NCBI RefSeq assembly: GCF_002797535.1 | Contig: NZ_PGFD01000001.1 | Coordinates: 1,798,001 to 1,862,000, forward strand | Direction: 5' to 3' | DNA: 64,000 bases | Source of the DNA: Chryseobacterium geocarposphaerae | Lineage (GTDB): Bacteria > Bacteroidota > Bacteroidia > Flavobacteriales > Weeksellaceae | In this document: positions 17,424 to 25,400 of the stretch, one piece after another | Position numbering within the stretch: the stretch's first letter is position 1 | Layout of the letters: each line of letters starts with the position of its first letter | Notes under the pieces: model-generated | Databases searched by the model: none | What the model was told of the DNA's origin: nothing | What the model saw: only the letters and a program-made list of their open reading frames with translations | Program-made: the position numbers and the translations under genes

Positions 17424-18389
17424 ATGGAAATTTTGGATATTCTTATTATCGGCGGAGGTCCCATCGGACTGAATTGTGCATTAGAAGCTCAAAAAAACAA
17501 TCTTACTTATTTAATTATTGAAAAAGGGACCATTGTAAATTCTTTATATAATTATCCTTTATACATGAGATTCTTCTCAACCGCAGAAAAACTGGAAATT
17601 GATAATATTCCTTTTATATCAACGGCACCAAAACCCGGCAGACAGGAAGCTTTGGAGTACTATCAGGGAATTACAAGACAACGAAATTTAAATATTAATT
17701 TGTATGAAAAGGTTGAAAAGGTGTCTAAAGAAAATGAAATTTTTAAAATTGAAACATCCAAGGGAAAATATTTCTCTAAAAATGTGATCATTTCAACGGG
17801 ATTTTATGATATTCCGAATCTGATGAATATCCCGGGAGAAAATTTGCCTAAAGTAAAACATTATTATACGGAGCCCTATCCATACGCCCAACAGAAAATT
17901 GTGGTGATAGGATCTAGTAATTCTGCAGTAGATGCAGCATTGGAAACTTATAGGAAAGGAGCGGAAGTTACCATGATTATCCGCCATTCTGAGATTTCAA
18001 AAAGTGTAAAATATTGGGTAAAACCGGATATTGAAAACCGGATTGCTGAAGGAAGCATTAAAGCTTTTTTTAATTCAGAAATGATGGAAATTAAGGAGCA
18101 TTCTGTCATTTTTAAAGATGAAAAAGGAAAAATCAATGAAATTGAAAACGATTTTGTATTGGCTATGACTGGCTATCTTCCTGATTTTAATTTTCTGAAA
18201 AACTCCGGAATCGAGCTACAGGGTGACTCCCAAAATCCACTTTACAATCCTGAAACCATGGAAACCAATGTTTCCAATTTATATCTTGCCGGTGTGGTGT
18301 GTGGTGGAAAGGATACCCATCTCTGGTTTATTGAAAATTCAAGAGTACATGCCGAAATGATTGTGAAAAATATCCTTTCGAAATCCTAA
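17424..18389 (+). CDS. ypdA: YpdA family bacillithiol-disulfide reductase-like flavoprotein
   Basis: 321 residues. FAD Rossmann motif GGGPIG immediately at the N-terminus (residues 10-15, which fixes the start), YNYPLYMRFFSTAEKLEI (a YpdA signature), NADPH motif VVIGSSNSAVDAALE at about 158, and the FAD-binding NLYLAGVVCGGKDTHLWFIENSR ending. There is no CxxC redox pair, as in other YpdA proteins. In Firmicutes YpdA reduces bacillithiol disulfide with NADPH; use of bacillithiol by this organism is inferred only. Divergent from the lipoprotein gene. Confidence 0.9.
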   Translation: MEILDILIIGGGPIGLNCALEAQKNNLTYLIIEKGTIVNSLYNYPLYMRFFSTAEKLEIDNIPFISTAPKPGRQEALEYYQGITRQRNLNINLYEKVEKVSKENEIFKIETSKGKYFSKNVIISTGFYDIPNLMNIPGENLPKVKHYYTEPYPYAQQKIVVIGSSNSAVDAALETYRKGAEVTMIIRHSEISKSVKYWVKPDIENRIAEGSIKAFFNSEMMEIKEHSVIFKDEKGKINEIENDFVLAMTGYLPDFNFLKNSGIELQGDSQNPLYNPETMETNVSNLYLAGVVCGGKDTHLWFIENSRVHAEMIVKNILSKS

Positions 18390-18417
18390 ACTATTTATAA
18401 AATTTAGATGACATAAA

Positions 18418-18443
18418 AAGACAAGCTTTAAAAAGCTTGTCTT
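18418..18443. terminator. Bidirectional hairpin terminator
   Basis: Eleven-base perfect stem AAGACAAGCTT with TAAA loop, between the convergent ypdA (+) and MFS (-) genes, flanked by an A-run on the left. Confidence 0.78.
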
Positions 18444-18461
18444 ACGTATAAAGTTTAGTTT

Positions 18462-19697
18462 TTACCCTTCAATTTCCAGTTCTTTTTTATCCTTAATCAG
18501 CCAGGGAACAATAAAATAAAAAGCAATGGCAATAATTGTAGCCAATATTCCCGTTCCAACCCATAACACATTGAATCCGAATTTTTCAGCAATTAAAGTT
18601 CCCAAATACGGAGTGACAATAAATGCCACGGAAAATGAAATTCCGTTTAATCCCATATAAGCTCCTTTATTGTTTTTGCCGGATCTCAACGCTGTAATGG
18701 TCGACATAAAAGGTAAGGTCCAGATTTCTCCTATACAAAGTAATGTCATGGAAATAACCAAAGTAATCATGCTGTAATCAAACGCCATCATGGCATAGGA
18801 AAACCCACAAATAAAGGTTCCCAGTAACATTGTTACGGCCAGGTTAAAATACTTTTCGGCAATCTGTACAAATCCCATTTCGAGCAATACAATCAGAAAA
18901 CCACTATAACCTAAGATATATCCTATATTCTGCTGACTCTGTTTCGCTGTATCTTTATAGAAAATCGTTAATGTACTGAACAGCTGAAAGAAGCAAATAG
19001 AGAACAGCATACAAAAGAAACAGTATATCAGGAATTTACCATCACGGTACGGCGAGTTCTCTTTCTTTATTTCAACCGCTTCTTTTACCTTCTTCGCCTT
19101 TAATTTAGCAATTTTATTACGTTTTCTGAAAAATATAATATATAGAATTCCTGCTAATAAAGCTGCCAAAGCATTGGAGAAAAATAAAAATTCATAAGAA
19201 ATTGCAGACAATATTCCCCCCAAAGCAGGACCTATCGAAAATCCTAAGTTGACCGCCATTCTGTTCAATGAAAATGCTCTGGTTATATTTTCTGGTTTTG
19301 CATATTTTGTAATCGCCACCGAGTTTGCCGGGCGGAATGCATCACTTATGATACTCTGAAACAAAATAATTGTAGCCACTCCAATTTCTGTTTTAAAAAC
19401 AGGAATCAAGCAAAATAAAGGAACGCTCAGCAGCAAACTTATATACTGAACTTTATATTCTCCGATTTTATCAGTAATATAGCCTCCCAGCCACGATCCA
19501 ATTACAGATCCTATACCAAAAAAGCTGAGAACGATTCCTGTATTTTCTATACTGAATTTCAAATGATCAGTCATATAAACTCCCAAAAACGGAAGTACCA
19601 TAGAACCTGCCCGGTTAATAAGCATTACCAATGCAAGCATCCAGCTTTCCCGAGAAAGCCCTTTGAAAGAATTTGTATATAAATGTATAATTTTCAC
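18462..19697 (-). CDS. MFS transporter
   Basis: 411 residues with 12 predicted TM helices. The motif-A loop between TM2 and TM3 is GGYITDKIGEYKVQ, and a basic central loop (KRNKIAKLKAKKVKEAVEIKKE) separates the halves. MFS drug/multiple-efflux-like (MdtH/YfcJ style). Its substrate cannot be predicted. It stands alone between two terminators. Confidence 0.85.
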   Translation of the reverse strand: MKIIHLYTNSFKGLSRESWMLALVMLINRAGSMVLPFLGVYMTDHLKFSIENTGIVLSFFGIGSVIGSWLGGYITDKIGEYKVQYISLLLSVPLFCLIPVFKTEIGVATIILFQSIISDAFRPANSVAITKYAKPENITRAFSLNRMAVNLGFSIGPALGGILSAISYEFLFFSNALAALLAGILYIIFFRKRNKIAKLKAKKVKEAVEIKKENSPYRDGKFLIYCFFCMLFSICFFQLFSTLTIFYKDTAKQSQQNIGYILGYSGFLIVLLEMGFVQIAEKYFNLAVTMLLGTFICGFSYAMMAFDYSMITLVISMTLLCIGEIWTLPFMSTITALRSGKNNKGAYMGLNGISFSVAFIVTPYLGTLIAEKFGFNVLWVGTGILATIIAIAFYFIVPWLIKDKKELEIEG

Positions 19698-19734
19698 AAT
19701 TTTTATATTTTATAGTGATTTGATAGGGTTTAAA

Positions 19735-19768
19735 TAAAAAACAGGACTTAAAAAATTAAGCCCTATTT
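19735..19768 (-). terminator. Terminator of glnS
   Basis: On the minus strand AGGGCTTA, AT-rich loop, TAAGTCCT (one G-U pair), then a T-run. Located just after the glnS stop. Confidence 0.65.
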
Positions 19769-19793
19769 TCATTTTATATAAAATAAATAATTT

Positions 19794-21467
19794 TTACTCC
19801 GGCTTATAAGAGTCTTTTAAAGTTACAGTTCTGTTGAACACAAAATTGGTATCCGTAGAATCCTGATCCTTCGTAAAATAGCCAATTCTCTGGAATTGAA
19901 GAGGTTCTCCAACTGCCACATCCTTTAAGCTAGGCTCAGCAAACCCCTGAACTGTAGTTACAGAATCTGGATTGATGAAATTCAAGAAATCCACATCTTT
20001 CTCAGCATCAGGCTGTTCCACAGTGAATAATTTATCGTAATTTCTTACTTCCACAGGAATTGCATGCTTTGCCGAAACCCAGTGGATCGTACCTTTTACT
20101 TTTCTTAAACTTTCTTCAGTTCCACTCCCCGACTTAGACTTTTCGTCATAAGTCGCATAAATTGTCGTGATTTCTCCGTTTTCGTCCTTTTCTACTCTTT
20201 CACCTTTAATGATGTAAGCAGATTTCAAACGAACTTCACCACCTAATTTTAGTCTGAAGAACTTATTATTCGCTTCTTCTTTAAAGTCTTCACGTTCAAT
20301 ATATAATTCTCTCGAAAAAGGAATTTCTCTGGTTCCTGCATCTTCCTGTTCGGGATTATTTTCAGTTTCCAGCCATTCTTCCTGTCCTTCAGGATAGTTT
20401 TCGATGATTAATTTGACCGGATCCACTACCGTCATCACACGCTTCGCCACTTTATTCAAATCTTCACGAACACAGAATTCCAATAACTGAAGTTCAATTA
20501 AATTTTCTCTTTTGGCAACCCCAACTTTTTCAATAAAATTCCTGATAGAAGTCGGTGTGAAACCTTTTCTTCTCATTCCGGAAATCGTAGGCATTCTTGG
20601 GTCATCCCAACCGTTCACTACATTTTCAGCGATCAGCCTTTGCAGCTTTCTTTTAGAAGTGATCATATAAGAAACATTCATTCTTGCAAATTCTCTCTGC
20701 TTGTTTCTTACTTTACTTTCATCATATACCTGATCCAGATACCAGTCATAAAGCGGTCTGTGATTTTCAAACTCTAGAGAACAAAGTGAGTGTGAAATTT
20801 GTTCAATATAATCGGATTCACCATGTGCCCAGTCGTACATCGGATAAATTTTCCAGTCTGTACCGGTTCTGTGATGAGGTTTATTCAAAATTCTGTACAT
20901 AACCGGGTCACGCATATTCATATTCGGCGAAGTCATATCGATTTTTGCACGAAGAGACATGGAACCACTTTCGAATTCACCGTTTTTCATTCTTTCGAAT
21001 AAGTTTAAAGACTCTTCGACAGGACGGTTTCTGTATGGAGATTCAATTCCCGACTCTGCAGGATTTTTTCTTTGCTCTGTAATCACTTCAGACGGCTGCT
21101 CATCTACATAAGCTTTTCCGTCTTTAATTAACTGAACTGCCCAATCGTAAAGCTGCTGGAAGTAATCGGATGCGTACAAAACTTTATCCCATTTGAAACC
21201 CAACCATTCAACGTCTTTCATGATAGAATCTACGAATTCCTGCTCTTCTTTTTCAGGGTTCGTATCGTCGAAACGAAGGTTTACGGGAGCATTGTATTTT
21301 TCACCCAAACCAAAATTGATGCAGATCGCTTTGGTATGACCTACATGTAGATAACCGTTTGGTTCAGGCGGAAAACGGAAACGGATCTGATCTCTTTTTA
21401 GACCGTTTGCCAAATCATCTTCGATAATTTGTTCAATAAAATTGAGTGATTTTTTTTCTTCTTCCAT
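19794..21467 (-). CDS. glnS: Glutamine--tRNA ligase
   Basis: 557 residues, close to E. coli GlnRS in length. Class I signature FPPEPNGYLHVGHTKAICINFG (HIGH motif HVGH), LRFDDTNPEKE, YPMYDWAHGESDYIEQISHS, KMSKS equivalent ITSKRKLQRLI, and the C-terminal beta-barrel anticodon-binding domains. Charges tRNA-Gln directly with Gln in the cytoplasm. The start MEEEKK at 21467 is chosen because the TAAATTTG box at 21507-21514 would fall inside the longer frame starting at 21509. Confidence 0.95.
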   Translation of the reverse strand: MEEEKKSLNFIEQIIEDDLANGLKRDQIRFRFPPEPNGYLHVGHTKAICINFGLGEKYNAPVNLRFDDTNPEKEEQEFVDSIMKDVEWLGFKWDKVLYASDYFQQLYDWAVQLIKDGKAYVDEQPSEVITEQRKNPAESGIESPYRNRPVEESLNLFERMKNGEFESGSMSLRAKIDMTSPNMNMRDPVMYRILNKPHHRTGTDWKIYPMYDWAHGESDYIEQISHSLCSLEFENHRPLYDWYLDQVYDESKVRNKQREFARMNVSYMITSKRKLQRLIAENVVNGWDDPRMPTISGMRRKGFTPTSIRNFIEKVGVAKRENLIELQLLEFCVREDLNKVAKRVMTVVDPVKLIIENYPEGQEEWLETENNPEQEDAGTREIPFSRELYIEREDFKEEANNKFFRLKLGGEVRLKSAYIIKGERVEKDENGEITTIYATYDEKSKSGSGTEESLRKVKGTIHWVSAKHAIPVEVRNYDKLFTVEQPDAEKDVDFLNFINPDSVTTVQGFAEPSLKDVAVGEPLQFQRIGYFTKDQDSTDTNFVFNRTVTLKDSYKPE

Positions 21468-21506
21468 TAAAATTCGCTTTAATCTGTCGAATACTACGAC
21501 AATTTG

Positions 21507-21514
21507 CAAATTTA
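21507..21514 (-). promoter_or_regulatory. -7 element of glnS
   Basis: Minus strand TAAATTTG (TAnnTTTG), about 40 bp upstream of the glnS ATG at 21467. Confidence 0.5.
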
Positions 21515-21616
21515 AGAAAATTTAAGGGTAAAAAAAATTGAATCTCATTACATAGAACTTAAAAAATTCACCAATTTGTTATTTTTTCTTAACCTTAGAT
21601 AAAAAACCTTAAATAA

Positions 21617-21649
21617 TTGTTCAAGTAAAGATTTTTAATCTTATTTTTG
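21617..21649 (+). promoter_or_regulatory. Promoter of the 25-residue ORF
   Basis: TTG at 21617-21619, 22 nt spacer, TATTTTTG at 21642-21649. One of the best promoter matches in the window, pointing at a stretch with only a very short ORF. The leader (about 21656-21707) contains a small CACTCACAGTG hairpin. Confidence 0.6.
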
Positions 21650-21707
21650 TACTTCAAGAATAACACTCACAGTGTGGTACCGTTTTTGAAAAAAATATCA
21701 CTATAAC

Positions 21708-21785
21708 ATGAAAAAAATAAAATCTAAATTCTCACAGTTTGTTGATTACATCAAAAAAGTCATTTTTGTAGAAAACGTAGTTTAA
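21708..21785 (+). CDS. Putative 25-residue basic peptide
   Basis: ATG at 21708, stop at 21783-21785. Starts MKKIKSKFSQFVDYIKKVIF and ends VENVV: an amphipathic, Lys-rich helix with aromatic/aliphatic residues on one face (F8, F11, Y14, V18, F20), reminiscent of small membrane-associated peptides. A strong promoter lies about 60 bp upstream and there is no other gene it could serve. The stop is 4 bp from the convergent menC stop and no terminator separates them, so the transcript probably runs antisense into menC. No family known to me; it could instead mark an antisense or small RNA. Confidence 0.5.
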   Translation: MKKIKSKFSQFVDYIKKVIFVENVV

Positions 21786-21789
21786 GATT

Positions 21790-22809
21790 TTAGGCTTTTT
21801 GGTTATTCAATTTAAAATAAAGCTCTTCACCGCTCAATTTTAGCTGTGTATCGAAGTTATTTGTGAACAATCCTCCAGTTCCCAATCCTTGAGGCATTTT
21901 ATTATTTTTGGTAAATGTATACTGAGCAATCGCATTTAAGCCAATATTACTTTCCAGAGCAGACGTAATCCACCAACCTATGCCTTGCTTTTCGGCAAGA
22001 GAAATCCATTCATTACTGCCCTCAAAACCACCAACCAGAGCCGGTTTCAAAATAATATATTGTGGCTTTATAGCTTCTAATAATTCTTTCTTTTTATTAA
22101 AATCAATAATCCCTATTAATTCTTCATCTAAAGCAATCGGAGTCGGAGTTTGTTCGCATAAATCTGCCATATCTTTCCAATTCCCTGCTTTGATTGGCTG
22201 CTCAATAGAATGAATATTCAAATCGGCTAATTGCTTCAAAACCACTTTCGCTTCGTCTTTACTGAACCCTCCATTGGCGTCAACACGAAGTTCCAACACT
22301 TCTTTTGAGAATTTTTTTCTCAATTTCTGAAGAACTTCATGTTCGGATTTCCAGTCAACTCCTATTTTTAATTTAATGCAGTGAAAGCCTTTCTCCAGTT
22401 TATCCTGAATCTGTTCTTCCATATAGCCCACGTCTCCCATCCAGATCAAGCCATTGATGATAATCGGAGTTTTTCCTTTTGTAAATTCACTCGGAAAATA
22501 TAGGTTTTCTCCATGTTTTAAATTTAAAACAGCCTGTTCATATCCAAACCAGATAGACGGAAACTCTCTCAACTTTTCTTTTAAAAATTGGGAATCTTGA
22601 TTAATATTTTCACAAAGCCATTTGAGCTTTTCTTCATAATCCGGTCTGTCATCAAAACTTAACCCCCTGAAAATCGCGCACTCTCCTGTTCCTTTTTTCT
22701 CATTTTCGGAAACTTCCAGGATAAAGGTTTCTTTTTCATGCAAAACGCCGCGAGATGTTCCACTCGGGCGCTTGAATTGTAATAAATATCTTGAATATTC
22801 TGCTTTCAT
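21790..22809 (-). CDS. menC: o-Succinylbenzoate synthase
   Basis: 339 residues, enolase superfamily. Lys-x-Lys of the active site in CIKLKIG, metal ligands in LRVDANGGF, SIEQP and IALDEE, and the second acid-base Lys in YIILKPALVGGF. Dehydrates SHCHC to o-succinylbenzoate in menaquinone synthesis, in the cytoplasm. Its stop-to-start overlap with fbp (1 bp at 22809) shows coupled translation. A dipeptide-epimerase alternative exists in the superfamily but the overall sequence reads as MenC. Confidence 0.87.
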   Translation of the reverse strand: MKAEYSRYLLQFKRPSGTSRGVLHEKETFILEVSENEKKGTGECAIFRGLSFDDRPDYEEKLKWLCENINQDSQFLKEKLREFPSIWFGYEQAVLNLKHGENLYFPSEFTKGKTPIIINGLIWMGDVGYMEEQIQDKLEKGFHCIKLKIGVDWKSEHEVLQKLRKKFSKEVLELRVDANGGFSKDEAKVVLKQLADLNIHSIEQPIKAGNWKDMADLCEQTPTPIALDEELIGIIDFNKKKELLEAIKPQYIILKPALVGGFEGSNEWISLAEKQGIGWWITSALESNIGLNAIAQYTFTKNNKMPQGLGTGGLFTNNFDTQLKLSGEELYFKLNNQKA

Positions 22810-23825
22810 TATTTTACGCTATCGATTCGCATAAACTCTTCTGCTTTCTCAACCATTTCAACACTTCCACAGAAGAAAGGAATTCTTTGATGAAGTTCTG
22901 TCGGTTCAATTTCCAGGATTCTTCTGAAACCGTCTGTAGCTTTTCCTCCAGCCTGTTCCGCTAAGAAAGCCATCGGATTACATTCATATAGTAATCTCAA
23001 TTTTCCGTTTGGAGCCTGTGAATAAGACGGATAAATATAAATCCCACCTTTCAGCATATTTCTGTGAAAATCTGCTACCAATGAACCAATATATCTTGAA
23101 GTATAGGGCCTATCTCCTTCCTCCATCTGGCAATATTTAAGGTAATTTTTAACACCTTGAGGGAATTTAATATAATTTCCTTCGTTGATGGAATAAATTT
23201 TCCCTGTTTTCGGAAAAGTCATATTCGGATGAGAAAGATAATACGTTCCTAAAGAAGGATCAAGCGTAAATCCGTTCACTCCATTTCCTGTCGTGTAAAC
23301 AATCATTGTTGAAGAACCATAAATTACGTATCCTGCAGCAATCTGATTGATTCCTTTTTGTAAAAAGTCTTCCAGCTGAACCGGAGTTCCCGGTTCGGTA
23401 ACCCTTCTGTAAATTGAGAAAATTGTTCCTACAGAAACGTTTACATCAATATTTGAAGAACCATCCAAAGGGTCAATCAAAACAACATATTTGCTTAAAT
23501 GCCCGTTTTCGCCACATTTAATATCAATAAAGTCATCATTTTCTTCCGATGCAATCCCACAAACTACCTCTCTTTGAGATAATGCTGTAATAAAAATTTC
23601 ATTAGCAATCACATCCAGTTTTTGTTGCTCCTCTCCCTGAACATTTTGGTTTCCGGCAGCACCTGCAATGTCTACAATTCCTGCTTTGTTTACTTCTCTG
23701 TTTACAACTTTTGAAGCCAATCTTATTGCACTAAGGAGACGAGAAAACTCTCCTGTAGAATACTGAAAATCATCTTGTCTATCAATAAGAAACTCTCCTA
23801 AAGTTTGTAATGGTTGCTCTGACAT
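22809..23825 (-). CDS. fbp: Class 1 fructose-1,6-bisphosphatase
   Basis: 338 residues from MSEQPL at 23825; the open frame to 23888 adds an unlikely Lys/Arg-rich extension. Metal site in [25 protein letters not shown], the substrate segment [24 protein letters not shown] and the C-terminal [14 protein letters not shown] are all conserved. Hydrolyses fructose-1,6-bisphosphate in gluconeogenesis. Followed without a gap by menC. Confidence 0.95.
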   Translation of the reverse strand: MSEQPLQTLGEFLIDRQDDFQYSTGEFSRLLSAIRLASKVVNREVNKAGIVDIAGAAGNQNVQGEEQQKLDVIANEIFITALSQREVVCGIASEENDDFIDIKCGENGHLSKYVVLIDPLDGSSNIDVNVSVGTIFSIYRRVTEPGTPVQLEDFLQKGINQIAAGYVIYGSSTMIVYTTGNGVNGFTLDPSLGTYYLSHPNMTFPKTGKIYSINEGNYIKFPQGVKNYLKYCQMEEGDRPYTSRYIGSLVADFHRNMLKGGIYIYPSYSQAPNGKLRLLYECNPMAFLAEQAGGKATDGFRRILEIEPTELHQRIPFFCGSVEMVEKAEEFMRIDSVK

Positions 23826-24074
23826 ATTTTTCTTTTTACGTTTTCTCCAAATTTCGTAAAATTTATCACAATTAAAAAAAATTATCAAGAAAAGACCTTA
23901 CCATCTGTTTATCAATCCAATACAGCCTTATCTAATAGATATAACAACACCTTATCATAAAAAAAGCCTCCCTTTTTCCTGAAGCAATCTGAATGATTTC
24001 ACCCAATTCTTAATTTTAATAAAATCTTAAGCCTGTACAAAAGCAAGACTATTTCATATCTCGCCGTAAATGTA

Positions 24075-24082
24075 TAATTTTG
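24075..24082 (+). promoter_or_regulatory. -7 element of the aspartate kinase gene
   Basis: TAATTTTG, 57 bp before the ATG at 24140. It makes the ORF extension to 24080 implausible. The rest of the 314 bp gap between fbp and this gene (23826-24139) is AT-rich, and I see nothing else in it. Confidence 0.5.
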
Positions 24083-24139
24083 TCACCCGTAAAAAACTCT
24101 CATAAATTTTTATCTAACAATTTTATTATTAACAATTTA

Positions 24140-25378
24140 ATGAAGATTTTCAAGTTTGGTGGAGCATCGGTAAAAGATGCTGAAAGTGTAAAGAATGTCT
24201 CTATGGTATTAAAAAGCCAGGGATTTTCAAAATGTCTGCTGGTAATTTCAGCAATGGGCAAAACAACTAATGAATTGGAAAAAGTGGTAGAACTTTATTT
24301 CAAGAAAGATAACTATCAAACTGAAATTGAGAAAATAAAACAAAAGCATATAGAGATTGCTGAAGGTTTGTTCCCCGAGAAGCATGCGGTTTTCGCAGAG
24401 ATCAATCTGTTTTTTGATGATATAGACTCTTTTTTAAGAAGAAATAAATCTCCTAACTACAATTTTGTTTACGATCAGGTAGTAAGCTGTGGAGAGATGA
24501 TTTCTACGAAAATTGTAAGTGAATACTTAAATGAAATTCAGTTTACCAATCAGTGGTTAGATGCAAGAGATTATGTAAAAACAGATAACTCTTATAGAGA
24601 AGGGGTTGTAAACTGGGTAAATACCGAAGAGTTAATTTCACATCTGAATAAAGAGAACTGCTACGTTACACAAGGTTTTATCGGATCGGATGATAACAAC
24701 TTTACTGTAACACTGGGAAGAGAAGGTTCTGACTACTCTGCTGCCATCTTCGCTTATTGTCTGAATGCAGAAGCTATGACGATATGGAAAGATGTTCCGG
24801 GAGTTATGACCGGAGATCCGAGAAAATTCCAGGATGTTTCCTTACTGTCAAATATCTCTTATGAAGAGGCTATAGAAATGGCATATTACGGGGCAAGTGT
24901 TATTCACCCGAAAACATTACAGCCGCTTCAGCAAAAAAACATTCCATTCTATGTAAAATCTTTTGTAGATCCTACCAAAGAAGGAACAAAAGTAGGAGCT
25001 TCAGATAAAAACCAAAACGAAGAATCATATATTTTAAAAGAAAATCAGACTTTACTGAAAATCTCTACCAGAGACTTCTCTTTCATTGCAGAAGATCATA
25101 TGAGTTTAATTTTCGGGTATTTATCTAAATACAAAATTAAGGTTTCTTTGATGCAGAATTCAGCTATTTCATTAGCTTTATGTCTGGAAGATAAATTCAA
25201 TACCATTGATGAGCTTAATAATGAACTTCAAAAAGTATTTGAAACTGAAGTTGTAAAAAATGTATCTTTATTTACTGTAAGAAATGCGAAGATGGAGAAC
25301 ATTGATAAATTTTACCAGGAAAAAAGTGTATTATTGGAGCAGATTTCGAAGAACACACTTCAAATGGTAACAAAATAA
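24140..25378 (+). CDS. Aspartate kinase (monofunctional)
   Basis: 412 residues. Amino-acid kinase domain with KFGGASVKDAESVK at the very N-terminus, the substrate segment VTLGREGSDYSAA, the AEAMTIWKDVPGVMTGDPR motif and EEAIEMAYYGASVIHPKTLQPL. Then ACT-like regulatory domains (KISTRDFSFIAEDHM...). First step of Lys/Thr/Met synthesis from aspartate. Not fused to homoserine dehydrogenase. The short ACT region suggests feedback regulation, with effector unknown. The gap to olsF is 22 bp. Confidence 0.92.
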   Translation: MKIFKFGGASVKDAESVKNVSMVLKSQGFSKCLLVISAMGKTTNELEKVVELYFKKDNYQTEIEKIKQKHIEIAEGLFPEKHAVFAEINLFFDDIDSFLRRNKSPNYNFVYDQVVSCGEMISTKIVSEYLNEIQFTNQWLDARDYVKTDNSYREGVVNWVNTEELISHLNKENCYVTQGFIGSDDNNFTVTLGREGSDYSAAIFAYCLNAEAMTIWKDVPGVMTGDPRKFQDVSLLSNISYEEAIEMAYYGASVIHPKTLQPLQQKNIPFYVKSFVDPTKEGTKVGASDKNQNEESYILKENQTLLKISTRDFSFIAEDHMSLIFGYLSKYKIKVSLMQNSAISLALCLEDKFNTIDELNNELQKVFETEVVKNVSLFTVRNAKMENIDKFYQEKSVLLEQISKNTLQMVTK

Positions 25379-25400
25379 CGCAAATTGCGACTAAACACAC

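Noticed and set aside
17288..17464. N-terminal extension of the lipoprotein gene at 16649
   Set aside because: It overlaps the divergent ypdA start and promoter and has no signal; the lipoprotein signal begins exactly at 17287.
23826..23888. Longer start for fbp
   Set aside because: Adds a basic segment not seen in the family; MSEQPL at 23825 fits the known N-terminus.
23940..24000. Possible terminator or regulatory RNA upstream of the aspartate kinase gene
   Set aside because: The AAAAAAAGCCTCCC stretch does not form a convincing hairpin, and no known riboswitch pattern is visible.
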